From Pipra filicauda (Eukaryota > Chordata > Aves > Passeriformes > Pipridae): 64,000 nt of DNA. The DNA lies in assembly GCF_003945595.2 (NCBI RefSeq), contig NW_024104320.1, positions 1,471,365-1,535,364 on the forward strand. Direction: 5' to 3'. This document shows positions 1-13,451 of the stretch, in pieces (position 1 is the stretch's first letter; each line of letters begins with the position of its first letter). Made by a program: the position numbers and the translations under genes. The notes under the pieces were generated by a model that saw only the letters and a list, made by a program, of their open reading frames with translations, had not been told where the DNA came from and did no database searches.

Positions 1-2997
1 ACCAACAGCATAAGGAGGTTTTTTTAAGCCTGATATCCACAGTGTTTGACACTTTTCCAAATAAACTTAAATACAACAAGAAATTCATGTAACAGTGCAT
101 ACATAGCCACAAAATTTCTGGTCAGACAAATAATATGAAATATTATTAATACTTAAGCGTGCAAGGACCAAGTTCAGGAATATAAATAAAATTAGGAAGG
201 AGGAAAAAAAAATCCAGACAATGTTATGCTACATTCTCCCTTTCATTCTGTTACATTCAGCATAAAACCCCAAGGCCTCGCAGAAAAATTTCCTTGCATT
301 CTTTTCTAGGCATTTAAATGTCTGGTTTAGTGGTGAACAGGGTGGTGGTGCTGGGTTGATGGTTGAACTTGATGACCCTAGAAGTCTTTTCTAACCTTAA
401 CTATTACATGTGTCTGAAGAAAAAAACTAACTTGCATTTAGTTAGTTTCTTTAATATTCTTTCACAAGTGAGTTGTTCTTAATTATTAAGAGCCTCAACT
501 ACTTGCCTTTTAGCCCATGTATGTCTTGGTAACAGCCAAGTTCCCCAAAATGAACACAGGATTCTAGTGAAGACCGAGGAGTTACAAGGAAGAAAACATC
601 TGTTTCAAGTGTTGCCATCACCATGTATATGCTGCAGGGAACAGCACTCTTCCCAGTTCCTGTATTACAGCACTGGTTGGTATCTCACAGTGTATTACAA
701 CTGTCCTTCTACTAACCTTTTCACTGGCTTTAGATTTTTTCTTCTCCTCTGCTTTCAGTGTATTTTCCACTCCCAGTCTAGTAGCATGTAATTTTCCCCA
801 CACTTAATCTTATTGCCATATTTTAGTGGTTACTAGTATTTCAAACATAATTCAATTTGGTATCTCCAGCAATTCATTAACCCATTATTTACATATTTTT
901 CCTATATCACTATTTTAAGTGTTATTTTTTTAACATCTTTTTCTATATTATTTAAAATATAAAGACCAGGCTTAACAATGACCTTCCCTCTACGAAATTT
1001 GCAATTTATTTTCTTTTTCTGTTTCAAGCACTTACAGTTTAAAAGGGCTGTGTCCAATACAATCCAATTTGAATTGACATCATAAGAAAGATTTTTAAAA
1101 TACTTCTTTTTAATTAGGTGTTGGTACTCACATGGGCTGAATCCTTCCTCTAAATTCAGTAAAATTAATACAATGACTCAGATAACACTTCTACCTTGAC
1201 TGCTGAAAGCCTCTGTGAGACAACACAACATACCAAAGATGGGAGGTGCGCAGCCTTCAAGTACTATCTTTAAAAAGAAAAACAAGCAGTAAAGAATGCC
1301 TTACCATATTTCAGCAAGGATTGAAGCTGGTAGTCCTGATTGCAAAAAAAAGGTACGTGCTTGATCACCTATGATAAACAAGAGAGAAAGGCAGCCTTTT
1401 ACACCAGAGACACAGATTTTAAGATGAGCTCAGCACTCTCTCGGGGGATCAGATTTTCAAAAGGAACCAGCACACTGGATACCAAGCTTTCCAGGGTTTT
1501 TTTTCTCAGCTTTTAATGCTGTTTACAGTGATTGTCAGGTACCCACGTACCATGTCATCCCCAATCCTCGCTCTGAGAAGTGATCTCAGATAGCTATAAA
1601 AACTTGAACAGGTCACAAACCAATAGCTGTCAACAGTTTAAAAGATGCAAGACTTAAAGAAGTAAAAATGACTGAAAATTTAGTCCTGCTCCAATTACTT
1701 TTACAGGAAAGGCTAAGCATGCTATTTCTTTCCTTCTCCTCTATCCCCAGTAAAAACTAGGAAAATACCATGTTCTAAATAATAATCTGTTCTGTCAGAT
1801 AACACCCACTATTTCAGTATTTCAGGAAGGGAATGGGAACTGTTGTGCAATCCCATATCAAGTTCCACATCAACTGGTACTGATCATGCTGTAAACAAAC
1901 ACAAAACACTCACAGTGGTGTTTATGCTTACCTGAGTGAATTACAGATGCTTAAAGCTAAGACTTCAGGTTATTCTTTCAGCTCTCTCTTCCCTTATATT
2001 TATACACAACCCTTTACTTCAAGCATTTGCCAAATAAATAATGAAGCCTTCAGATGCATGTGCAGGTAAGAGCCCAGTTGTGGCCTAAAGGCAGTTTCCA
2101 GAACTGCCTGTTTTTCAGCTAGAGGTAAACACCAACCTCCCGGCGCTGTCACTTAGCCTGAAGATGTGCATGTTCCAAACTGACAATTTCCCACTCTCTT
2201 CAGTCCTTTCCAGTCCCAAAAGGGGAAAAGCAGGAGCAACTAGACAGGGCATTAGCAGATAGCTGGGCAGGTAGAAGCAATCAGGGCTGGTCTTTACTGC
2301 CCACACACAAAGAACAGGGCATTCTTAAATTAAGTCATCTTTACCAATGAACTCGAGTGTTTTCTTGATATCACATGCAGATTCTTACATCTAAAACCTG
2401 CAAGTTCTGAGGTGCGTAGCAACATGATCCAGTTGTTCCACAGCTGAATGCAACTGGAACTGACAGCAGGGCAGTGCAAAATGCCATTAGTGTATCCAGA
2501 ACCTGCTGAAGGCCCAATGCGTAATAAATTCCAAGCAGTCACTAACAAGGAGAAGCTGTCAGCATCTCTCTCCCTGCCTCCTCCTCCAAAACAAAGATAT
2601 CTAACAGCACAGTATTCTCTAACACTGCTCAGACAGAGGAGAACCACTTCTGGTGTCTCTGGTGTCACTTGCCACAATAGCTACTGTAAGTGCTCCTTGG
2701 CAGCCTCCCATCTAAGCACAGATTTTGCCTGATACTCTTTGGTTTCTGAAACCAGACAGAATGACAGCACATAGCTGGTAGCTGCAGAAGTGATAGGGTT
2801 AATGGAATAGTGCTCCTGTGCTAGACCTTAGAGGAAGGCTTGTAAAGTTTACTAATAACCCGTGGCTGTTTGCCTGAAGAATATGGTTATTAGTCACACA
2901 ACAAAGGGCTAGAAATAGGATGCAGTTCTCAAACTGTTTTACAAAGATAGGTATGTGTACACAGAAGTTAATGTGTAATGCAGAGCCTCAGACCAAC
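1..2997 (-). other. ITSN2: ITSN2 intron 3 (partial)
   Basis: AT-rich intronic sequence downstream of exon 3, continuing beyond the left edge. Apart from one short CR1 tail (about 325-412) I see no exon, RNA gene or regulatory element. Scattered open frames of 60-115 codons lack homology and codon structure. Confidence 0.75.
325..412 (+). mobile_element. CR1 LINE 3' tail fragment
   Basis: A short degraded CR1 3' end. The string GGTGCTGGGTTGATGG is followed by a GAACTTGATGACCC-like stretch and GTCTTTTCTAACCTTAA, the variant tail of CR1 copies that read TTGGACTCGATGATC...CTTTTCCAACC. Orientation is plus, antisense to ITSN2. Boundaries are approximate. Confidence 0.7.
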
Positions 2998-3090
2998 CTG
3001 TAATGTAGCCTCCCGTGGGTTTAAGGCTATCAAACTGCTTGTCGTGCTTGGCCCGCTCTTCGGAGGTGATGGCCCATATGTTTGGACCTC
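2998..3090 (-). CDS. ITSN2: ITSN2 coding exon 3 (start of first EH domain)
   Basis: A 93-nt exon encodes residues 11-41. On the minus strand it is bounded by a strong acceptor (T-rich tract then CAG at 3,093-3,091) and a donor GTTGGT at 2,997. It enters with one base carried from exon 2 to complete Gly11 and exits in the same phase. The peptide includes [18 protein letters not shown] and then [11 protein letters not shown]. This is the opening of the first EH domain, which binds NPF-containing partners such as epsins. The downstream calcium-binding loop and NPF pocket are encoded left of the window. Compared with the mammalian protein as I recall it, only conservative changes are seen (for example Ile for Met before TrpAla). 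Confidence 0.95.
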
Positions 3091-5574
3091 CTGAAAAAAA
3101 ACAAACCAAAACAAAATTCCCAGTGAACAACCTTTAAAAAATAAAGCAAGGCACTTGCAAAATAAAAGCTTGGCTTCTCAAGAGACAAAGTTAGATGTGG
3201 ACACACCCAGCCCCTACCAGTTTGGCAAGGACGTTATGAAACACAAACCTGCTTCCCAGATGTGCAAGCGGAGCTGAGACAATCCCTCAGCCGGGCTGCT
3301 TTACCCTCGGCTTTCAAACAAGCTCTGTCGCCCTTCAAAGCTGGTGCAAAGCAGTTTCCTGTCGCTGCTGATTGTTTGCAGCCTGGGCAGGATGCACATG
3401 TCTCACCATACCCTGTGTGAGCCAAATACTCCCCTGGTTCACTGATAAACAAATTGCATTCAGTGTCACTCGGGTTCTCGTGCAGAGGGGTAACACCCTC
3501 CAGCTGCCAAGAAGGGTCGTGCTTGTCTTGTCAATAGTCTAAAAACAAAATTTTGACTGCTAAAAAACAAATGTTGGGTTTTTCTGACAAAGGAGTGACA
3601 TTCTGGGCTTTTGTTTTTTGTTGGGTTTTTTTGTTTTTTGTTTAGATAACATACAATTTCAACTTCACATTTTCTGATACTTCACAAAGCATAAAACATT
3701 GCAGCCTCAGAGCAGCAAATAGAAATTGCAGGGAATAGTCATGTTTACAGAGCTGTGCTGATAATACCAGGCAGAACCAGAGAGACTTTCAGAAATGCTC
3801 CAACCTGCTGCATAAAGGTCAGGGTGTGTGTCCTTTGCAGGAAAAGCAGTTTGCCAGAAATAAGTGGGTTTGGTTTTTAAGTAGGAGGAAGTTTCAGTCG
3901 GGAAGTTCTTGACAAATATTTAATTTTTCATATCAATGAATGTGAGAATTAGCCAAAATTCTGAATGGAAACCCTTGAAACAGCATTAAAAGGTTATTAC
4001 TTCAAAACATCTCTAAAGTTACCTTCTCCTGAGCATTACTACTTCCAAAGAACTGTTAATCTGTTCAAGTATTTGTACTGCTCACTAAAAGACAGTGAAG
4101 GGAATAAATAATTCTAATAAGATACCAACAACTTGCCTTAGAAACCACAGCACTTTGAAAGGAAGTTACTATAAAATGCTTCCTCTTTTCCTACATAAAT
4201 CTAATTTCAAAGCTTTAAACCTACAAAATTTCAAGAGCTTTTTGCACTCTTTTCTCAAAGAACAAAGTAAAGGGACTGCAAGCTGACATACTTGCCATAT
4301 TGACACAGTAATAATGTTAATCATCTCTCATCTGTCTTTATCCATATAAGCAAAGCCATTTTCAAAAAAAACCTTAATGTCTCCTCTCAAGAAGGCCCTG
4401 CTAAAACTGCCATTCTCCTTGGATGTGTACAGATTTAATTCTTTACCCTTGCTCCTTAATAGGGAAATACAAATAGTTAAAAAGGTCAAAACAAATCAGA
4501 AACTCACTGGGGAGGTGATTGACGGAAGAGACATGAGGGCATTAGGATACAGCCTCTACACACTTCAGTTTGGAGCTTTGCTTCCCTCTCTTGGGGATAT
4601 ACCAAGTTTTTTTTTTTACTGTGGCCTCAATGAAAGGGTCTTCTTGCAGGTTGCACGTGAAATTGCACTTCAAGACCCGTCCCCTTCTCTCTTCCAATTA
4701 AATGAGTATAAATAAATCTAGATTAGATACTGATAATGAAGTGAAATAAATCTAAATCAGATGCCTGTAAGTCGATGGGCAGTGAGAGCATTCCTGTAAT
4801 ACACAAATAAGGACAACTCATACCCAATGGCAAAAATTAGAGTAGCACTTAGATCTCTTTAAAGTGTTAATTTTAAGATACAAGCGGAAAGTGCATGATG
4901 TGGTTGTGCTTATAGACATTGTCTGGGCAAGACGTAGAAATGCTCCTAAAGCTGCCAGCAGCAACTTCAGAGAACTTGACCATTTTTTTCATTTATGGAA
5001 AATATTAACAACATCCCATTTTTCTTATATTAAATACTATTCTTTAATCATCTTTTGAAGCAGGTAGCTACAACACTCCTTGGATTTTTAAAATTGATGC
5101 CTGAAGGGTTAAGACCACTACAATTATTGACATGGTCAGTGGCAAAGCAGTAAAAATACACTAACAATTCCTTGACTAGAGTTATGACCATCACCACAGC
5201 CTCCCTAAAGAATCCTATTTACATTGTAAGACAACTTCTGTTTACATATGTATCGAAATGCAAAACTTCTCACTTGTATGTAACAAATCAAGCAAGAAGA
5301 TGGCAATCGATCTTGAAAACCTTCTTATCTATTTTAGCAAAACACCTCTTTGAATACAATCTGGTAAATTATGTTTCCCCTCCAACTATGAAATTCGAAG
5401 TTTTACGTAGCAGTGTGTCAAATGTATTAAAATCTTACAGGTCAGCAGTAAAGTCTAATTCAACAAGTGATTAAAATCCACATTCACCCTTCATTCTCAT
5501 TTTTGCCTTCATTAACACTCCTTAAGAGCCTCATAATTTTTTGCACGCAAAATATTTTGTGCACTTTTACCTCT

Positions 5575-5621
5575 GGAACTAGAACCTCAAGGTCCCTTCC
5601 AACCGAAGCCTGTGATTCTGT
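5575..5621 (+). mobile_element. CR1 3' tail, plus-oriented stub
   Basis: Contains AAGGTCCCTTCCAACC and ends in GTGATTCTGTGA, the last about 45 bp of a CR1. It directly abuts the minus-oriented CR1 that follows, so two CR1 tails meet end to end. Confidence 0.75.
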
Positions 5622-5957
5622 GATCTAGTCCAACCCCCCTGCAACGAGCAGGGACATCTTTAACTAGGTCAGGTCACTCAGAGCACCTTCCAACTCAGCC
5701 TTGAATGTTTCCAGGGATGGAGCATCCACAGGTTCTCTGGACAGCCTGTGCCAGTGTTTCAACCACCCTCATGAAAAAATTCTTCCTTACATCTAGTTTA
5801 AATCTGCCATCTTTTAGTTTAAAACCATTAACCCTTCTCCTGTCACAACAGGTCCTGATAAAATGTTTGTCCCAATCTTTCCTATAGGGCCCCTTAAAGT
5901 ATTGAAAACCCACAAAAAGTCCTCCCTGGAGCCTTCTCTTCTCCAGGCTCAACAACC
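5622..5957 (-). mobile_element. CR1 LINE 3' fragment
   Basis: A minus-oriented CR1 of about 335 bp. It begins with TCTAGTCCAACCCCCCTGCA and runs through CAGGGATGGAGCATCCAC and the AAATTCTTCCTTACATCTA stretch to GAGCCTTCTCTTCTCCAGGC. These are the 3' UTR and the last codons of ORF2; the minus-strand peptide includes [12 protein letters not shown]. It is 5'-truncated, as most CR1 copies are. Confidence 0.9.
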
Positions 5958-8900
5958 CAAAAATTCTTGCAAGTATAAATTTCCTTTAAAAAAAACCTTT
6001 GACTACAACTACATTATTATATAAACAAGTGCTTCTACGACCTTTTACAGTTCTTGTGAGCCAGTGCAAGCAGGTACTGTCACAGGAAAGTGATAATTCC
6101 AAACACACATTATCAAAAGAACATTGTGAGAATGTTTCAGGGACCTGAAATAAGCTCTACCCTAATATCACTTAAGAGAGAGTGTCTGCCATCTGCAGCC
6201 TGAACTAGAACAGGTCATTGTTTTATGAATACAGGTTAATAACCGTTGGACAATGAAAATATTTGTTTAAAATAAAAAAAAAAAAAAAACAAACCCCAAT
6301 AGTTCTGGTAGAGATTCACAGTAAGGGCAGTTAAACCCCACCCACTTCTTATTTAAAGGATTCACTTGTTTTTTTCCAACTCCTACCTCATATGCTACAG
6401 AAACAAGATAAAGAGCACAGAACAAGAGGGAAGGTTAAAGCACTGCAAATGCTTAGTTTTAGCTTAACCAGGTGCTCATGACTCCTGTGATGTCACCATT
6501 TGGTGATACAATTAAGTAAAATCTGTGTACAGAAAGCATCATACTAAGATTCCTCAAAATATTGAGCAAAAATACCACACCAGTCTATCTGAAATAAACA
6601 CTTGGAACGACAGGATTCACGAGGTCTTGGCAATTCTACAAAGCCTTGTCATGACACCATTCTCCAAAGTAATTGTTGGGTTTGCCTTTAGTACAATCAA
6701 AACCATCAAAATAAAGACTTACACGGACAAAATTACTTTGAAACTTGGTTTTCCCATGCAATCACAATCAAAACATGCTGCAATCTTCACAAACACTGTG
6801 ATTGTTTCCTGAAACTTCCATATGCAGTAAAAATGGACACTCAGCACAACTGCTGAGAAAAACCACAGTGCCCAACTTTTGGGCACGTTGAACTGTGAGG
6901 AAGGGAAGAGTACTCCTTTTTTTGGAAGGGTAAAGCTGCAGGAAGAGTCAAACAAACATCTGCTACTCAAATGGTATCATCTAAACTTACCTGGCTTAGC
7001 TCAACATTTTTTTGCATTAACATGCCTTCAGTCCCAGGGTTGAGAAATGTCTTGCCCATAAACCAGATCCAATTAATTTTGCCCAGAGATATTTCTGTTC
7101 TTCTTCCTTCCTAACAGCCCTAGTCCTTACTCATGGCAAGTCATCCATGAATCATAAACTCAGATGCAGGGGTCCTCTCTTCACAGTCACCTCCCTGACC
7201 CCAGGATGGGCAAGAGGTAGGAATCTTCTTCACGGAGCAGTGGTGAACCTTTGGCTCTCCAGAGGTTCTGAGCTGGCATCAAGTAGCAGTGAACTACAAT
7301 ACTTTTAAAAAATCAGTTCTGCATAAATCAAAGTACAGTTGCTACTACATGCTCTCATGAGAGGCTTTGCTGCAGCCAATGAATAGTACATTGCTACTTT
7401 TCTGACTTAGCTTAAATTTCCTGGATGTTTTTAAGAGACAAATAATTTTTCCCAACTATAGCTGGTAAAATTTTGGAGGGGAAAAATAGTACAGTCTCTC
7501 TGACAAGATGATCACTCATAAGAATAAAATCATTTTTCTTCTAAAGGGGTTACTTTACAATTTCACAGCTTCACAAAAGAAGCAAGACCCGCCTGGACTG
7601 TATATGACTACACTGCATTTTCAGGAATCAAAACTCAAGAAATGCTGAACTCTGGAGGTTTTTCCCCACAGAGACTTTCCCTATAATAGAGTAACTATTG
7701 TCTTCACTTGCTTTTTTTTTTTTTTGTTTATGAAAAAAACACGTCTATATTAGCAACACTTTTGGAAGGCAGAGGTTAAACTGTCTTTCTGTTCTACAGA
7801 AGGCCGACACTTTCAGAGAAGAATTGGGATAAACGTCAGGACTGGCAACTGTTCTTGAGACTCAACATGGGAAACCAGGACTCACAATCCTAGAAATGTT
7901 TCTGCAGATTCCCTATTCCAAAACAGAAAACCAACAGTGAAAGCTCCTTTACTTTCCCACTCCTCAACTCTACAATACATCCAAGAGTTCAAAGTCACAT
8001 GTGGAATCCACCCATGTAGAAAGTCCATACGGAATGACAAAGACCCACACAAACAACCTGAAGCTCAACATGATTTTAATGTAATGTTAAGACTTCTCTG
8101 AAGATGACAAAACACATACTGCCCTTACCTTCATTTAACAGGTTATTTCTGTAATTAATTGTGTGTTAGCACTCACAATTTTCTACTGTTGGAAACAAGC
8201 TGGGGATTTAAACAACATTTTCTGTTCCTATGAGTTCATTTTAAATAAAAGACATCTCTCTACAAGAGAATATGGGAGTCTGCTTATGGCAGGATCACAG
8301 CATTTCGTAGGAAAGCTCAAGAAATGCCTTTACAACACTGCATCAGACAGGTTATCTTCTGAATAAAAATAAAGGACTGGCTTTGATGGGCTGCTAACAT
8401 CAGAAAGAGAAACAAACAGTTTTTTACTTAAAATGGTAAATTACCATTGAAAAAGAGGGGAGAAAAGAAAGTGCAGTTTTAGAAGAAAAGTAAACAGACT
8501 TAAAAGCACTCTGTAAGACCTCTGCCACTGGTCACTACTACCTGTAGGCAATAGGTAGCTGTAGCGAGAGCAACAGTGTTAGTGATAAGGACAAGGGCAA
8601 CTTTTCACTTGTGAAAAACTATAAGACATTTCTTACATTCTCCAAAGAACTGTGTTTGTTTTTCCACTCACAGACATTGCTTGTTTTTCTCTAATAAAAA
8701 CTACGCTCCTACGACCTACAAAGTTAATTAACTCCACAGAGATTGTAAACCTAAATTGGAAGAGCATTCCTTGTACACGTAAGTCACGAGGATGAGTGAT
8801 TATACCACCACCTTTTTAACCATCCAAAAAACTAGCATGAAGCTTCATAATGACCCTAAATAAATATTTATCCCTATGTTTAAAGACAGGGGAATTTCAG

Positions 8901-9693
8901 CACAGACATGCAGCAACGTGCCTCAAGCTGTACAACAAGGGGTTTTCCTTAATGCAACCAGCAATCGCATTATAGTCTCCCATTAGGAGCCTCCAGAGAG
9001 TTGTTTGGTCTAGGACATATTGGGATAAATCTCATAATTCCAGTCTTTCTGTGTTTGTAGATAAGTTTACCACAAAATTATTTATTACAGATTGGATTTA
9101 ACGCTCCCAACTGAGATGCTGAATCAGACTTCTAATTTTTCCTCAGTGGTGAATAAACACTCCAGGAGTCTGAAAACATACAGAACTTTCCACCATTAGT
9201 CTGAACTTGAGATTCCTTATCAGTCTTATTGCTATTTTCAATATTTGCTTCCCTCCTTCGTTGTTGATTCTTTATATCAAACGTAAGAGAAAATGCTGAC
9301 CAATAATCAGCATTTATTCCTATTTAGGTGTGCTAATGTGTCCACCACTACTTCAGTGGCTTTGGGTCCGTCCCAAGGCATCACCTGCTCTTCCTTGAGG
9401 ACTGCACCTCCTATTCACAGCTCCCATGATCTCAGGCCATGGTAGGAGCCACATACAATCTCCTTTCACAACACATACATTGTCCTACATTGTCCTCTGA
9501 CTACTTGTCCTACCAGAAACGCTTCATGGAAGCTCTCAGCACATTAAGCAACACCATGGCAACTGCCAGAAGAGAGGAGTATGTCTATACTTAATTATAA
9601 CTTCATCAACTTCTTTTAATGTGTGCACAGTTAAAAGGAAACACTTGTAGCTAAAGCATATTAAACACAGGGAAACGTTTCTCCTTCAATTTT

Positions 9694-9733
9694 GTTTTTT
9701 TCATTAAAAGAATGTTTTTTTCATTAAAAGAAT
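9694..9733. repeat. Perfect 20-bp tandem duplication
   Basis: Two identical copies of GTTTTTTTCATTAAAAGAAT, back to back, in ITSN2 intron 2. Probably replication slippage. Confidence 0.95.
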
Positions 9734-11031
9734 TGTGTGCACTGATGCCAAAAATAACTGGTACCTGCACACCGTCTGTTAAACAGTGTGAGACAAGTGC
9801 AGAGCTACACAGATTTGGCCAAGAAATGCTTATTTAATTGAAGAGCACACTTGCAGAAATGAGGACAAAGCAGCAGCAGCCACATTGTATTCTTTACATT
9901 ATGTACAGGATTTCCAGATATTTTGATATACAGGGAAGCCTTAGGTTAGCAGTTCACTAAAATCAAATACTGGGCTTATTTAAACTACCCACCTACTCCT
10001 ACAAGATATGATACACAATTCTGCCTGATGGTATCATCACTGGCACCTCTCCACTTCAATACAAAAAAATCCATAAAGGAAGAACATTAAAATTTCTGTA
10101 TCATGCAATGATCTCAATGTGGAAACATAATCCTTGCTTTTAGAATGAGTATAATCCCTAAAACAATTTAGAGATACATAATAGTCTAATCCATGCTAAC
10201 AGTTTAGATCTACTTTTCTGAATCCTACAGCACACTTGACTGTTCCAAAGCACTTAAACTATCAGTTTATAACAACAGGATAGTATTGCTATACTTTATA
10301 AAAATCACAGAAACTTTTAACTCGTTATGGTTATCGATTTTCAGAAGATCCTTTCTAATTAAGTCATTGCCAACTCCACTGAAATATAAAACAACACATC
10401 AAGGAAGCAAAACATTCAAAAAAACCACCAAAAAAATCCCAAAATAACAAAACCACACACACACACAAACCCAACAACAAAAACCCCCACAAAACCAAAC
10501 CAAAAATGCAAAACACAGACATATCATTACTTGAAAATGTACAAACAAAAAAATATTTTTCAAATTTTGTTAGAACTCCAATAATGTAGAAAACACATTA
10601 GGAAATGTGTATAAACATGACAGTACTCTGAACTGCACAGTGACATGCTACCTTTTACACTAATTTTCTGTAGAATTTGTGACAATTCATTCAATAGAGT
10701 TTTTTTAATTTAAGTTTTAATGAGGCAAGTTGTCTACTTCTCATCAAAAAGTGCAATTACTCTAACAGGCAATGTTGGTAAACTTACGCTTTATTCCTGA
10801 AAGCTAATTAACTTCTTTTCTTACACAAAGAAGTTGACACGCAGGCTTGGCTTAACCTAAGCCTTCCTCAGATGCAGATTCAATACCAGCAATTAACAGA
10901 AAAGTATTTTCTGCCTAATTCTGCAGAAGCAATGCCAGTGAAACCACCTGTAGTTGCTGAGTTACTAACACTGATGCAGCACATGAAACAAGCCCCTTCT
11001 TCTATCCAACAACATAGCTCTGTCTGTGCCC

Positions 11032-11580
11032 AGAATCACAGAACTAGAGAATCATTTAGGTTGGAAAAGACCTAAAGATCATCGAGTCCAGCCATTAACC
11101 CAGCACTGCCAAGCCCATCACTAAACCATGTCCCTCGGTGTCATGTCTACAGTCTTTTAAACACTTCCAGGGATGGTGACTCCACCACTGCCCTGGGCAC
11201 CCTGTTCCAATGCTTGACAACCTTTTTAGTGAAGAAACTGATCCCAATATCCAATGTAAACCTCTCCTGGTGCAACTTGAGGCTGTTTCCTCTTGTCTTA
11301 TCACTTGGTACTTGGGAGAAGCGACCGGCTCCCCCACAACCTTCTCTCAAGGAGTTGTAGAGAATGAGAAGGTTCCCCCGGAGCCTCCTTTTCTCCAGGC
11401 TGAGCTCCCCCAGCTCCCTCAGCTGCTCCTCATCAGATTTGTGCTCCAGACCCTTCCCCAGCTCTGTTGCCCTTCTCTGGATTCACCCCAGCCCCTCAAT
11501 GTCTTTCTTGTCACGAGGGGCCCAAAAGTGAACGTAGGATTTGAGGTGCAGCCTCACCAGAGCCCAGTATAGGGCGACAG
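11032..11580 (-). mobile_element. CR1 LINE 3' fragment (about 550 bp)
   Basis: One of the longest CR1 copies here, minus-oriented. It starts with AGAATCACAGAACTAGAGAA and GGTTGGAAAAGACC, then GGGATGGTGACTCCACCACT, and ends near GAGGTGCAGCCTCACCAG. It covers the 3' UTR and the C-terminal end of ORF2. Overlapping open frames of 60-120 codons inside it are antisense or out-of-frame products. Confidence 0.92.
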
Positions 11581-13411
11581 TCATTTCCCTAAATCTGCAA
11601 TTAATACTTTTGGACGGATTCGAGAAATGGAAACAAGAGAAGAAAAAAGTCACACCAACAAGAATCTTTCAAACAGAAGGTATGAAAAGTTCAAGTAAGC
11701 AACATTATCAAGGCATGAAATAACCATACTTTGCCAAATTCTGCCCTATCAGCTGTAAGACTGGCATCCATTTGCTTTTAAGGTTACCAAATTTCCAGCT
11801 GATGGACTCCATAGCCTTCCTTTCCAGCATGACACAGAAGATGGAAAATAAGTTTACCCTTCAGTTAAGGACAAATCAGAAGTCTTTTTGAGTAAACTCA
11901 GTCAACCTGTACAGCATCAAAGTCTTTCATGAGGAAAATAAAAGTTTTTAGTCACCATGCTTGAGGAAAAAGAAGACCAGAACTTAGATTAAACTTTTCT
12001 AATTCTGGAAATGGATTTTTTATGCTGCTGCTGCTCACCAGCAGTCACAAAAAACCCCTCTGATTTAATTAAAAATTTACAAAAGGATAATTTGTTTAAT
12101 TATTGTCTAGCAAATCCCTGTGGAGTGCAGTGAAACTAATAAGATGCAGGTGAGTTTCCATCTGCAGCAGCCAGTAAATCTTTCTGCACCAAGAGAAATG
12201 CAGGCAGTAAAAATACCAAGCAAGAGAATTCAAAATGAAACTTGAAATTAGGTGGAGTAAAGGAAATTATTCTCCTACAAAAACATACACTGACATAAAA
12301 TCAGTGCAGAACTCTGTTTCAGGAATATTAAATACTTTACAGTAATTTTTGTAGTTCTCATCATTATCTGGCCATTAGAGTAAAAACCACATTTCCGGGT
12401 TCTCAGACTTGAGGAGGAAGTCTGGGACCAGGAGGAAGGCTGATGGGCTATATTTGCAGAGAACTGGGATACAGACTTGAAAGAAAAGAGGAAAAGAGAA
12501 GACCAAAAAAAAAAAATTACACAGGAAGGGTGGGAGAGAAGGAAAATGAAGAGACATTTCCTGAATGATCTCGGCAAAAATGAAATTAGGAGATAACGTA
12601 GGAAACAAAACACAGTAACGGCCCTTCCAGCACAGACTGAGTATTCCCCCAGCTGAGATCCCAGACAGAACAACAGGCACGTGGTGGTACCACAGCACAC
12701 AGTGGTACTGCTCCAGGACGGCTTCTCAGCTCCCAGGGTAGCTCCTGAACCAGAGGTGGCACCTCATCAGTGGCAGGAAAATCCACCTGTCTCTAATTGT
12801 TTAAGGAATCCAGGTAACCTTTTGGCATCCACAGCTTCCTACAGTTTACCCTGTATTGACACTGCAAAGTGCTCTGTATGTTTGATATCTGCCAATAGTA
12901 CTTTCATCTGATACCGGTTCATTCTCGTGTTATCAGAGATTAATTACCATTCCTCTGCCTGAAAAATGACAGATGACCTTGAGAAGGAAACATTCTACTG
13001 TATCCACCATCCCCACTCTTTCTTTTCCAAGCTGAAATGTCCTAGTCAATGTAATTATTCCACATACGGAAGCTGTTCTGTATTTTCAATCACTCTTGTT
13101 AAACGCCTCTTTGTAACTTCTAGTCCTGGCACAAGGAGAAAATACAGGGAAAGCTGGAAGAAAACACAAAGGTAACAGAAGCAGAGAGTTTGCTTAAGCA
13201 GTACTCCTTAGAAGGTTAAATTATTAATTAGCAAAACCTACCAACTATATCCAGCATATACACAAGACTACTTTCCCAGCACACATGGGAGTTTGATTTT
13301 AAATATAATAAATTTAAAATCGTCTAATTTATGTTCATAAAACCACTGGTATCAGTTTATACCACAATCCCTAATCCTGCCTTCCCAATGGCTCATGGGG
13401 ACATTTAGGGA

Positions 13412-13451
13412 CTAGAATTTGGAACAGAGTTCTAGAATTTGGAACAGAGTT
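13412..13451. repeat. Perfect 20-bp tandem duplication
   Basis: Two identical copies of CTAGAATTTGGAACAGAGTT, back to back, in ITSN2 intron 2. The unit is not low-complexity, so the duplication is probably recent. Confidence 0.95.

Noticed and set aside
11095..11723. Several 60-120-codon frames near 11.1-11.7 kb
   Set aside because: They lie in a minus-oriented CR1; some are antisense and the sense one is only the worn ORF2 end.
12275..12786. Overlapping minus-strand frames of 66-141 codons
   Set aside because: Phe/Ser/Leu-rich translations of purine-rich plus-strand DNA; no splice or homology support.
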